Origin: CAZQHK01 sp964593455
GTDB taxonomy: Bacteria; Muiribacteriota; CAYSPT01
Direction: 5' to 3'
Length of the DNA stretch: 64,000 bases
Assembly: GCA_964593455.1 (NCBI GenBank)
Contig: CAZQHK010000019.1
Span: 26,296 to 90,295 of the forward strand
Shown piece after piece: positions 56,888 to 64,000 of this stretch; position 1 is the first letter of the stretch; the number at the start of each line of letters is the position of its first letter. The position numbers and the translations under genes are program-made. The notes under the pieces were generated by a model, which was not told the DNA's origin, ran no database searches, and saw nothing but the letters and a program-made list of their open reading frames with translations.

Positions 56888-58546
56888 ATGAGTAAAAGCA
56901 CGGACAAAGTAAAAACCGGCCAATATGCAGTTGATGAGTTCATCGCCGACGGAAACGGAAACCGGATTACCCACGTGGCAGTCTTCACCAATCAGGCCTA
57001 TGTCAAGCGGGAAGCCAAGATACGTGTAAAGAAAGGCCTGAACAGGCTCAGGCTGGAAATCAAGGCGTTTGATATGGACGGAGATTCCGTCCAGGCCGCC
57101 GTTCACGGCAAGGGTGAAGTCCTGAGCATCCAATATAAAGAGATGCCACTCAAAGAAGCCCCCCAGAAGAGTATCAGGGATTTAGAAAAGGAGCTTACCA
57201 GGCTTAAACGGAAAAAACGCGCTATTCTCGACCAGAAAGAGGTCCTTACCAGGCAGGGCCAGTTCGTTAACTCGCTGGTAGAGTTCGCCAAGATCGAGGT
57301 GCCCCGGGAGATAAAAACCAGCCTGCCCACCGTGATCAAACTACAGAAAACACTCGATTTCCTCAAAGAAAGCTATGGAGCTATCATCGGGGAAAACAGG
57401 AAACTCGATTTCCAGGCCGATGACCTGGAGGAAGATATCCGGGTGGCTGAACGAAAACTCGAAGTACTCGCCCGTTGCGTGGACAAACATCACAAGGTGG
57501 TGGAAGTTATCTTTAAGGCCAGCCAGGCGCAGGAAATCGGCATTCAGACCTCTTATGTGGCCTACAATGCTTCCTGGGAACCTGTATACAAGATAGATAT
57601 TCCTCTCCAACTCGACACCGTGAACCTGACCATGTTCTCCATGATCAGGCAACAAACGGGAGAAGACTGGACAGATGTCATTCTTTCCGTATCAAATGTG
57701 ATCCCGCTCAAAGGGATGAAACTTCCGGTTTCTCACAGCTGGTACCTGGAGCTTCCCCGGCCGAAGCCCGCGCCCCGGCGGAGAACGATGAAAAAAATGG
57801 CCGCAGCTGTCTCAGATTCGGAGGAACTGCGTGAACTCGCGCTTGAAGCCGATTTTGAAGAGGAAACCGTTTTTACCGAGCCGGAAGCGGTGTTCACCGA
57901 GGCCGTGAAAAAGGAATTACCCAACGCTTTCGAGTATGAACTACCGCAGTTTTTAAACATCAACTCTACCGACCAGGAAACCATCCTGCCCCTGTTTTCC
58001 CGCACTTTGGAGGGAGGATTTTTCTATCACCTGGTCCCCCGTGTCCAACCCATGGCCTTCCTGGTATGCCGGGCGAAAGCCGACAGGGAGATGCTGGCCG
58101 GAGCTATGAACATATACTTTGGTGGCCGTTTCGTGGGATGCACGTTCCTGGACGAAAAGAAACCCGGAGAGGATTTCCAGCTTAACCTGGGAGCTGAACG
58201 AGGTCTCAAAGTCACCAGGGAAAAACTCCACGACAAGCTGAAAGAAACTTTCCTGGGCAAGTTTGAACGGCAGACGGTGTATCGGAAAATGGCCTTTAAA
58301 ACCGTGCTTGAAAACCTGAAAGACAAACCGGTTTCCATAGAACTTTTCGACAGTATTCCCGTCTCCACTACCGACAAGATCGAGGTCAAACTATCTGAAA
58401 TAAAACCGAAACCATTCGCCCAGGATTACCGGGATAAAGAAGGTATCATCTATTGGAGTGTCCAGCTCGAGCCTGAAGAAACCGCCGAGTTCCGAATCGG
58501 ATTCAGCATCAGCTATCCAAAAGAAAGTCCCCCGGTAGGGCTGTAA
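56888..58546 (+). CDS. MuiA-like DUF4139 protein
   Basis: 552 residues. The N-terminal domain of about 100 residues (THVAVFTNQAYVKREAKIRVKKG) and the long central coiled coil (about 95-205) lead to a beta-rich domain with TSYVAYNASWEPVYKIDI, QQTGEDWTDVILSVSNV and a C-terminal EPEETAEFRIGFSISYP. This is the layout of the mucoidy-inhibitor MuiA / DUF4139 family. The role is uncertain; some members affect capsule or mucoid phenotype. No signal peptide is visible here. ATG 56888 follows a good GAGGAGG; a longer frame from 56828 lacks support. Confidence 0.88.
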   Translation: MSKSTDKVKTGQYAVDEFIADGNGNRITHVAVFTNQAYVKREAKIRVKKGLNRLRLEIKAFDMDGDSVQAAVHGKGEVLSIQYKEMPLKEAPQKSIRDLEKELTRLKRKKRAILDQKEVLTRQGQFVNSLVEFAKIEVPREIKTSLPTVIKLQKTLDFLKESYGAIIGENRKLDFQADDLEEDIRVAERKLEVLARCVDKHHKVVEVIFKASQAQEIGIQTSYVAYNASWEPVYKIDIPLQLDTVNLTMFSMIRQQTGEDWTDVILSVSNVIPLKGMKLPVSHSWYLELPRPKPAPRRRTMKKMAAAVSDSEELRELALEADFEEETVFTEPEAVFTEAVKKELPNAFEYELPQFLNINSTDQETILPLFSRTLEGGFFYHLVPRVQPMAFLVCRAKADREMLAGAMNIYFGGRFVGCTFLDEKKPGEDFQLNLGAERGLKVTREKLHDKLKETFLGKFERQTVYRKMAFKTVLENLKDKPVSIELFDSIPVSTTDKIEVKLSEIKPKPFAQDYRDKEGIIYWSVQLEPEETAEFRIGFSISYPKESPPVGL

Positions 58547-58592
58547 GAAAGGTTTTCGAGACGGCGAAAAGCCGGCAAAAAAACCTCGTGTG

Positions 58593-58620
58593 CGTGTTTG
58601 TAACATCGTGTTTGTAACAT
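58593..58620 (+). repeat. Perfect 14-bp tandem duplication
   Basis: CGTGTTTGTAACAT occurs twice back to back in the 120-nt gap before the SH3/C39 protein gene. It could be a regulatory iteron pair or a simple replication slip. Confidence 0.95.
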
Positions 58621-58666
58621 AACGACTTCACTTCATCTATATATAGATAGTAGCAATTGTAGAATC

Positions 58667-59899
58667 ATGAGGTGCAGTAGTTTGAGTCGTTCTTTACGTT
58701 CATTAGGTATTTTTCCAGTTATATTTCTGCTTTTTTTTATCGGCGTGCTGTCCGGTGGAATATTTATTGCCCCGGCGTCTGCCGATGAGATGGAAACCAA
58801 TCTTGACGGTCCCCGCTCTGATAGAGAAGACACGGCTGTCTCGGTTAAATCCGTTCCGGCGGATCAAGAGCCCGCCGTTTCCTGGTGGCAAAGTGCTATC
58901 CAGGGTATATCTTCCTTCTTCCGGTCGTTGTTCGGAGGAGAAAATAGTACCATCCAGAAAGGAAGCGTCACTTCCACAGTTGGTCTCACCGTTCGCTCCG
59001 GAGCCGGCAGCTTCAACCGGGAGGTCGGTTCCCTTCCCTACGGTACCGAGGTGACCATCATCGGAGAACGGTCAGGCTGGTACAAGATCGAATACCAGGA
59101 TCGTAAAGCCTGGATAAGTTCCAGGTACGTATCGGTAGCGGGAAGCGCCCAAAAACCAAAGACTGTCAAGTTACCCCGGGAAGCGCTTCCCCCGTCTACC
59201 ATCGCTGGCTATGTCAGCGCTCCCGGAGGCCTTAACGTCAGAAGCGGCCCCGGTACAAGCAACAACCGTATCCACGTCCTCAAACCGCGGGACAGCGTAC
59301 ATATCCACGACGAAAAGGACGGCTGGTACAAAGTTACGGTGGGAGGATATACCGGCTGGGTATCGGCCAAGTACATCACCTTGGGAAAAGCTCCGGCAAA
59401 GAAAAACGCGCCGCCGAAGAAGCAACCGTTGAAAGTCTCATTAAATGTTCCCCAACGGACACAGTTCGACCCGGTCAACGGCAAGTACCAGAGCTCCTGG
59501 TGCGGCCCCACTTCCCTGGCCATGCTCTACGAGTATTACGGCCGTAAGGAAAAAACATGGGACGTGGCCAAACGGACCTACGATTTTAAACGGCGCCAGG
59601 GTACCGATGCCGCTAAAATAGTGGCCGACGCCAAAGCCCACGGTTTTCCGAACACAAAACTCGTCACCGGCGTCGATTTCAACTTTCTGGAGCAGAAACT
59701 TAAAGAAGGAAAACCAGTCATGGTCGGTGTTGAAGTAGCCTGGCAGTCGGGACATTACATGGTAGTCGTCGGGCTCGAGGGAGATAAGGTCATCGTCAAC
59801 GATCCGGGACGAAAAGGTGTCCGGCGTACCTTCAGCCGCTCTTGGTTTCTCCGTCAGTGGGAAGGCCGCTGGCGCCGGTCTATCGTCCTCGAAAAATAA
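58667..59899 (+). CDS. Exported protein with two SH3 domains and a C39-like peptidase domain
   Basis: 410 residues. The signal peptide or anchor spans about 14-38 (ending PASA-DE). Two bacterial SH3 domains follow (about 103-150, VGLTVRSGAGSFNREVGSLP; about 187-240, GGLNVRSGPGTSNNRI), then a papain-like C39-type domain (265-410) with Cys279 (SWCGPTS), His363 (SGHYMVVVG) and Asp379 (VNDPG) as the catalytic triad. The SH3 domains should bind the cell wall; the peptidase may process envelope proteins or wall peptides. No transporter domain is attached, unlike bacteriocin C39 proteases. ATG 58667 is the only good start before the signal. Confidence 0.9.
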   Translation: MRCSSLSRSLRSLGIFPVIFLLFFIGVLSGGIFIAPASADEMETNLDGPRSDREDTAVSVKSVPADQEPAVSWWQSAIQGISSFFRSLFGGENSTIQKGSVTSTVGLTVRSGAGSFNREVGSLPYGTEVTIIGERSGWYKIEYQDRKAWISSRYVSVAGSAQKPKTVKLPREALPPSTIAGYVSAPGGLNVRSGPGTSNNRIHVLKPRDSVHIHDEKDGWYKVTVGGYTGWVSAKYITLGKAPAKKNAPPKKQPLKVSLNVPQRTQFDPVNGKYQSSWCGPTSLAMLYEYYGRKEKTWDVAKRTYDFKRRQGTDAAKIVADAKAHGFPNTKLVTGVDFNFLEQKLKEGKPVMVGVEVAWQSGHYMVVVGLEGDKVIVNDPGRKGVRRTFSRSWFLRQWEGRWRRSIVLEK

Positions 59900-59961
59900 C
59901 GACCTAATAACCTCACTTTCTACACTGATACTCACACCTCTCCAGGTAAGAAACGTTGAAA

Positions 59962-59990
59962 TTGTGGATCGAGATATTTGATGTTATAAT
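59962..59990 (+). promoter_or_regulatory. Candidate promoter for the aminotransferase gene
   Basis: TTGTGG (59962-59967), 17-nt spacer, TATAAT (59985-59990), 48 nt before the ATG. The -10 is perfect and the -35 weak. Confidence 0.4.
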
Positions 59991-60038
59991 GTCGTGGTAC
60001 ATTTTTTAAGAATATTATTGAGAAGAGAGGATTACGCA

Positions 60039-61244
60039 ATGTTACCGAGGACATTTCATTCAGACTATGAGAGTATCAGCCTGTCACCTATCGTGGCTAT
60101 TAGCGAAGCGGCGCGACAGAAAGCCCCCGAGTTCAAGAAACGCACCGGCAAGAATTTTGTCCCGTTCCAGCGAGGCGAGGTTGATTTTCCAACTCCCGAC
60201 TACATCGTCGAGGCGGTCAAGCAGGCCCTTGACTCAGGCAAGACGAAGTACCCCAAATCCGGCGGCGAACCGGAGTTCAAACAGGCCATCCTGCAGAAAC
60301 TGGCCAGGGAGAACGGCGCCGACCACCTGCACCAGGAAAACGTCGTGGTGAACTACGGCGGCCAACAGGGTCTGCTCCTGGCCTTCAGGCTCTTCTCCGG
60401 CAAACGGGGCGTCGGATTCGCTCCCTGCTGGAGCTGTGTGTTGAAAAACATCATCAAGTTCGCCGGTACCGAATTCACCCTGGTGCCCCTGAACAATGAT
60501 TTCACCATCGACTACGAACTGTTGGAAGACGTGCTGGAAGGCGCGGCTTTCCTCTACCTGAACACACCGCAGAACCCAACCGGCAAGGTGTTTACCGAAG
60601 ACGAACTCGGACGTATCATCACCATGTGCAGGAAGAAAGGGATCTTCATCATCTCCGACGAGCCTTACGAGCATATCGTGTTCGACGGTAAACGCCACAT
60701 CAGCCCTTTGTCCTTCAAGCAAGACCACATCGTCAGTGTTTTCTCCTTCTCCAAGTCTTATGCCATGACCGGCTGGCGGCTCGGTTACTCCGCCACCAGC
60801 AATGAAAAAGCAGCCAACCTGATGCGCCTGGGCAACTACACCCAGACCGCCGGCGTGACCACCTTCATGCAGTTCGCGGGTACGGAAGCCATCGGTAATG
60901 CCGAGGCCAGCAACGCCTCCATCAACTCCCGGGTCAAGGAGTTCCAGGAGCGCCGCAACGTCCTGTACGAAGGGCTTTCAAGCATAGAAGGAATCTCCAT
61001 TACCAGGCCGGGTGGGGCCTTCTACATGTTCCCCAACTTCAGCCAGGTGATCCCCGACAGTCTGATCGGCGAAGTCCGGGAGAATTTCGTTACCGACCGG
61101 CTCATGGACTTCGGTATAGCGGTGGTGCCCGGCGCCTGCTTCGGCAAACACTTCCACGACTTCATCCGGATATCCTTCTCCACCACGCCGGTACCGATCA
61201 TCAAAGACGCGGTGGAGCGCTTTCGCGAGGCGTTTGCAAAATAG
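60039..61244 (+). CDS. Class I/II PLP-dependent aminotransferase
   Basis: 401 residues of the aspartate-aminotransferase fold (class I). Landmarks are GEVDFPTPDYIVEAV, the YLNTPQNPTGKVF segment with the ring-stacking Asn, DEPYEHIVF with the pyridine-N Asp, Lys239 in SFSKSYAMTGWRLGY as the PLP lysine, and the substrate-carboxylate Arg in FIRISFST. Aspartate or aromatic amino acids are likely substrates, with a keto-acid acceptor. ATG 60039 follows GAGAGGAT; a longer frame from 59994 has unrelated extra residues. Confidence 0.93.
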   Translation: MLPRTFHSDYESISLSPIVAISEAARQKAPEFKKRTGKNFVPFQRGEVDFPTPDYIVEAVKQALDSGKTKYPKSGGEPEFKQAILQKLARENGADHLHQENVVVNYGGQQGLLLAFRLFSGKRGVGFAPCWSCVLKNIIKFAGTEFTLVPLNNDFTIDYELLEDVLEGAAFLYLNTPQNPTGKVFTEDELGRIITMCRKKGIFIISDEPYEHIVFDGKRHISPLSFKQDHIVSVFSFSKSYAMTGWRLGYSATSNEKAANLMRLGNYTQTAGVTTFMQFAGTEAIGNAEASNASINSRVKEFQERRNVLYEGLSSIEGISITRPGGAFYMFPNFSQVIPDSLIGEVRENFVTDRLMDFGIAVVPGACFGKHFHDFIRISFSTTPVPIIKDAVERFREAFAK

Positions 61245-61313
61245 CGCCACTCTGGATGTAATCAGGCTTTTCCGGTAATATGGGGCTAGCCATACCTGGA
61301 AAGGAACCTGCCC

Positions 61314-62909
61314 ATGTACGTTACATTTTATGGCGCCGCGCGGGAAGTCACCGGCTCCATGCACATGATCAGCACCGGCTCCGACCGAATTCTGCTAGAC
61401 TGCGGCATGTTTCAAGGCCGTCGCAAGGAAAGCACTGAAAAAAACAAAGTACTTCCTTTCGATCCCAGAATTATCGGTAATATAGTTCTGTCACATGCCC
61501 ATATCGACCACTCCGGCCGAATCCCCATGCTGGCGAAACGAAATTTTCACGGCCGGGTCATCTGCACCAGGGTAACGGCTGACGCCGATAAGTACCTGCT
61601 GCTCGATTCCGCCCACATTCAGGAATCGGATGCCGCCTACCTCAACTATAAAACCGCCCGGAACTATCTCAAGAAAATGAAGTCCGCCGACAATAGAAAA
61701 CAAGGCGGGCAGACGCGCTTGACCGGCGAGGAGATCAAGGAGATCAAAAAACGTCTCCGGCACGAAAACAACCGGCTCAACACAGAGAGCATTCACCGCC
61801 TGCTGGAAGCCAATGAACTCAACACGATCGAACCGCTTTACACGACCGAGGACGCGGAGAAAGCGATTACGATATTAGACGGCTACCCGTACCAGACCCC
61901 CGTCACCATCAGCCAGGACATGACCTGCACATTCTACGACGCCGGCCATATCCTGGGATCGGCAATCTGTGTCATCAAGTCCGGAACGGAAGAAAACCGG
62001 AAAACCATCATGTATTCGGGAGACATAGGACGGTTCGGGAAACCTATCCTCCGGAATCCGACGCTTCACTTTGCAGAAGAAGACCGGAAAATTGACCTTC
62101 TCATCATGGAAAGCACCTACGGTGACCGAACCCACGATCCGGTAGCCGACCTCAAGGGACAGCTTCAAGAAGTGGTCGCCGAAACCCTCGAACGAAATGG
62201 CACCGTGGTTATTCCATCTTTCGCCTACGGTCGTACCCAGGACCTGATTTACACCCTGCACGAACTCTACAACGAGAAAGCCATACCTAAAGTACCTATT
62301 TTCATCGACAGTCCGCTGGCCATCAAGCTGACCAGGGTTTTCGGTGAGCACCCGGAGGTGTACGACCAGGCAACCCACCAAACCTTTCTTGAGAAAGGCC
62401 AGAATCCATTTTCTTTTGAGCAGGTAAACTTTGTTACAGCGGTGGAAGAATCCATGGCGCTCATGCGAAGAGAGACTCCCCATATCGCCATCGCCGCTTC
62501 CGGTATGTGCGAAGCGGGGCGGATACTGCACCATCTCCGGTACCGGTGCCACAACCCGCTCAACACCATTCTGATAGTCGGATACATGGCCAAGTACACC
62601 CTGGGCCGCCGGATGCTGGAAGAAGGGTTGGAGTACGAGAAGTCCGGCCGTGAAGGCCCGCCACCAACACTAAAAATACTGGGTAAAAAGTATCCGTTGA
62701 AGGCCCGCGTGGCCAGAATCGACGGGTTCAGCGCCCACGGTGATCGGGACGAGATGCTCAGGTTCCTGAAAGAAGCAAACCTGGAGATCAAGCGGATCGC
62801 CGTAGTGCACGGCGAGGAAGACCAATCGCTGGCTTTCGCTAAACGTCTGGAGCAGGAAGGGTATCCCTCCGTGGTTCCGAAGATGGGTGAAACCGTAGAG
62901 GTAAAATAG
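61314..62909 (+). CDS. Beta-CASP metallo-beta-lactamase nuclease (Ysh1/CPSF-like)
   Basis: 531 residues. The metal-binding HAHIDH motif lies at 61-66, after LDCGMFQG; the middle holds DAGHILGSAICVI, SGDIGRFGKP and ESTYGDR. Next come the beta-CASP landmarks (VVIPSFAYGRTQDLIY, SGMCEAGRI) and a C-terminal KARVARIDGFSAHGDRDEML and HGEEDQS. This is the RNA-specific branch (RNase J/CPSF-type), so RNA cleavage is the likely activity. A charged insertion (about 105-150) is typical of bacterial versions. ATG 61314 follows AAAGGAA. The sulfotransferase gene begins 24 nt later. Confidence 0.92.
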   Translation: MYVTFYGAAREVTGSMHMISTGSDRILLDCGMFQGRRKESTEKNKVLPFDPRIIGNIVLSHAHIDHSGRIPMLAKRNFHGRVICTRVTADADKYLLLDSAHIQESDAAYLNYKTARNYLKKMKSADNRKQGGQTRLTGEEIKEIKKRLRHENNRLNTESIHRLLEANELNTIEPLYTTEDAEKAITILDGYPYQTPVTISQDMTCTFYDAGHILGSAICVIKSGTEENRKTIMYSGDIGRFGKPILRNPTLHFAEEDRKIDLLIMESTYGDRTHDPVADLKGQLQEVVAETLERNGTVVIPSFAYGRTQDLIYTLHELYNEKAIPKVPIFIDSPLAIKLTRVFGEHPEVYDQATHQTFLEKGQNPFSFEQVNFVTAVEESMALMRRETPHIAIAASGMCEAGRILHHLRYRCHNPLNTILIVGYMAKYTLGRRMLEEGLEYEKSGREGPPPTLKILGKKYPLKARVARIDGFSAHGDRDEMLRFLKEANLEIKRIAVVHGEEDQSLAFAKRLEQEGYPSVVPKMGETVEVK

Positions 62910-62933
62910 CCTAGTAAAGGAAAACCATTTCAC

Positions 62934-63497
62934 TTGATTACCATCGTGTCAGGGCTACCGCGTTCCGGTACTTCGATGATGATGCAGATGCTTGAAGCCG
63001 GCGGGCTGCCGCCGCTGACCGACCATATCAGGAAACCTGACGATGATAACCCCTGCGGTTACTACGAGTTTGAACGGGTCAAAAAGATCAAAGAAGACAC
63101 TACCTGGCTGGATGATTGCTCCGGCCGGGCGGTCAAAATGGTATCCATGCTGCTCTACGACCTGCCACCGGATAGGCAGTACAAGGTCATCTTCATGAGA
63201 AGAAACCTGGACGAGATGCTGGCCAGCCAAAATAAAATGCTTAAACATCTGGGCACCGGAGAGGCCGGCATCAGCGATGAGATGATTATGGATACGTTTA
63301 CCAAACATATGAAGGACATAGAAATCTGGCTGGAGAAACAACCGAACATCCACGTCATTTACATGAATCATCACGACGTGATCAAGAATCCGACAGAAGT
63401 GGCCGGGAAAGTTAACGCTTTTCTGGATGGTCCATTGGATGAAAAGAAGATGGCCGGTGTGGTAGACCGGAAGTTATATCGGCAGAGAAGACAATAA
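62934..63497 (+). CDS. Sulfotransferase-family P-loop protein
   Basis: 187 residues. The PAPS-type P loop GLPRSGTS is at 7-14, FMRRNLDEMLASQ contains the 3'-phosphate-binding Arg, and the end (NAFLDGPLDEKKMAGVVDRKLYR) is typical of small bacterial sulfotransferase-like proteins. A sulfate donor and acceptor are not indicated by neighbours, and PAPS-making genes are not in this window. The start is TTG 62934 with AAAGGA about 11 nt upstream; no ATG lies before the P loop. Confidence 0.87.
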   Translation: MITIVSGLPRSGTSMMMQMLEAGGLPPLTDHIRKPDDDNPCGYYEFERVKKIKEDTTWLDDCSGRAVKMVSMLLYDLPPDRQYKVIFMRRNLDEMLASQNKMLKHLGTGEAGISDEMIMDTFTKHMKDIEIWLEKQPNIHVIYMNHHDVIKNPTEVAGKVNAFLDGPLDEKKMAGVVDRKLYRQRRQ

Positions 63498-63539
63498 TAT
63501 ACAACGGTATCAGGAAGAAAGGTGGAGGGAGCAACCAGT

Positions 63540-63740
63540 ATGAACCAGTGTCAGAAATGCCAGACTGAATTTACGGGACGAGTGTGTCCGGATTGCGGAC
63601 TCAAGTGGCACGCTCGCTGCTCCAAGTGCGGAGCGCGGATATACTGGAACGAGATGGTGGCCTGCTCAAGCTGCGGTCACACAGTCAATGAAAACGATTT
63701 TTTTGAAACACACACCAAAGTGGAGCCGACAATTCCCTAA
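63540..63740 (+). CDS. Small zinc-ribbon protein
   Basis: 66 residues with four CxxC pairs (CQKC, CPDC, CSKC, CSSC), enough for two zinc ribbons. Function unknown; such small proteins often bridge nucleic acids or partner enzymes. ATG 63540 has GGAGGGAG about 9 nt upstream; GTG 63522 is an alternative that would add six residues. It lies 42 nt after the sulfotransferase gene. Confidence 0.8.
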   Translation: MNQCQKCQTEFTGRVCPDCGLKWHARCSKCGARIYWNEMVACSSCGHTVNENDFFETHTKVEPTIP

Positions 63741-63764
63741 CGTCATTAACCGGCTTGATCAACT

Positions 63765-64000
63765 ATGATTAATTCAAGATTACGAACGGCAACGATAGCT
63801 ATACTCAAGCTCGGCGTGGTCACCGGCCTGCTCTGGTACCTCGTCACCACCGGCAAACTCCGGTGGGAGTATCTCCGGGTGCCGAAGGGTAATTTCGAGT
63901 ACATAATTCTGGCCATCGCCATGATACTGGCCGTTTATACCATCGGCTTCATTCGCTTTAAATACGTTCTCAAAGGAGCGGATGTTCACATCAGCTACCT
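63765..64000 (+). CDS. LPG-synthase-type flippase (UPF0104-like), 3' end outside the window
   Basis: An ATG at 63765 opens a frame that runs off the end, 78 codons visible. It begins with a short basic head and a helix (AILKLGVVTGLLWYLVTTGK), then a second helix (EYIILAIAMILAVYTIGFIRF) and KYVLKGADVHISY. The spacing of the two helices and the R-x-K-Y-x-L-K-G segment match the start of the lysylphosphatidylglycerol-synthetase transmembrane/UPF0104 family, polytopic flippase-like proteins. It is 24 nt downstream of the zinc-ribbon gene. Confidence 0.72.
   Translation, partial: MINSRLRTATIAILKLGVVTGLLWYLVTTGKLRWEYLRVPKGNFEYIILAIAMILAVYTIGFIRFKYVLKGADVHISY

Overview
The window looks like a scaffold from an uncultivated, probably anaerobic, diderm (Gram-negative-type) bacterium. 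The diderm reading rests on a YaiO-type outer-membrane beta-barrel gene (6943-8205) and several exported envelope proteins. The anaerobic reading rests on six radical SAM enzymes, an aldo/keto reductase carrying two [4Fe-4S] sites, and a pair of U32-family proteins of the kind that hydroxylate without O2. A run of exactly 100 N (53892-53991) flanked by a perfect 55-nt duplication shows a draft assembly. I see no rRNA, tRNA, CRISPR array, transposase or phage gene, and I cannot name the phylum.

Layout. 1-2105 (+): 3' end of a HEAT-repeat gene, a Fe-S aldo/keto reductase, a DUF5989-like membrane peptide. 2190-8833 (-): a GC-rich envelope block with a membrane glycosyltransferase, a HEAT protein, a stand-alone receiver, an LTA-synthase-like sulfatase whose membrane N-terminus is in another frame, a TPR/YaiO barrel with a G9 tract, and a one-pass anchored protein. 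8979-16825 (-): a six-gene operon with three cobalamin-type radical SAM proteins, a fourth radical SAM protein with a tetraether-synthase-like N-terminal zinc-ribbon, a UDP-galactopyranose-mutase-like flavoprotein and an ICMT/PEMT-type methyltransferase. 16983-20668 (-): a partner-switching module (FHA-GAF-PAS sensor, RsbW-like ATPase, STAS antagonist, acidic tail-anchored protein). 20836-26160 (+): carbamoyltransferase, SPASM-like radical SAM enzyme, two U32 proteins and a GNAT. I read this as a candidate pathway for O2-independent hydroxylation followed by O-carbamoylation. 26188-27738 (-): another cobalamin-type radical SAM gene.

28116-43627: mixed housekeeping and secreted genes, including a sensor-kinase remnant next to a NarL-type regulator that has lost its DNA-recognition helix, a hydantoinase/oxoprolinase pair, a pyroglutamyl-peptidase homologue, an exported protein with a DnaJ-like Cys-rich zinc domain, an M28 peptidase and a short asparaginase. 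44005-53849: a DUF2339-DUF3999 fusion behind a textbook sigma-54 promoter, an MBL hydrolase, a P2A-type Ca2+ ATPase, a polysaccharide deacetylase, a DedA-family protein and an inositol monophosphatase. 54238-64000: YjbQ, two SH3-domain cell-wall proteins (one lytic transglycosylase-like, one C39-like), a MuiA/DUF4139 protein, an aminotransferase, a beta-CASP nuclease, a sulfotransferase, a zinc-ribbon protein and the start of an LPG-synthase-type flippase.

Cross-cutting structure. A roughly 130-bp intergenic repeat family occurs in at least four places (2112, 27870, 30023, 41009), with shorter fragments elsewhere. Two exported proteins carry homopolymeric G tracts that could switch frame. Translation starts were moved from the longest possible start to the one best supported by a Shine-Dalgarno sequence, gene overlap or family length, and this is noted per gene.
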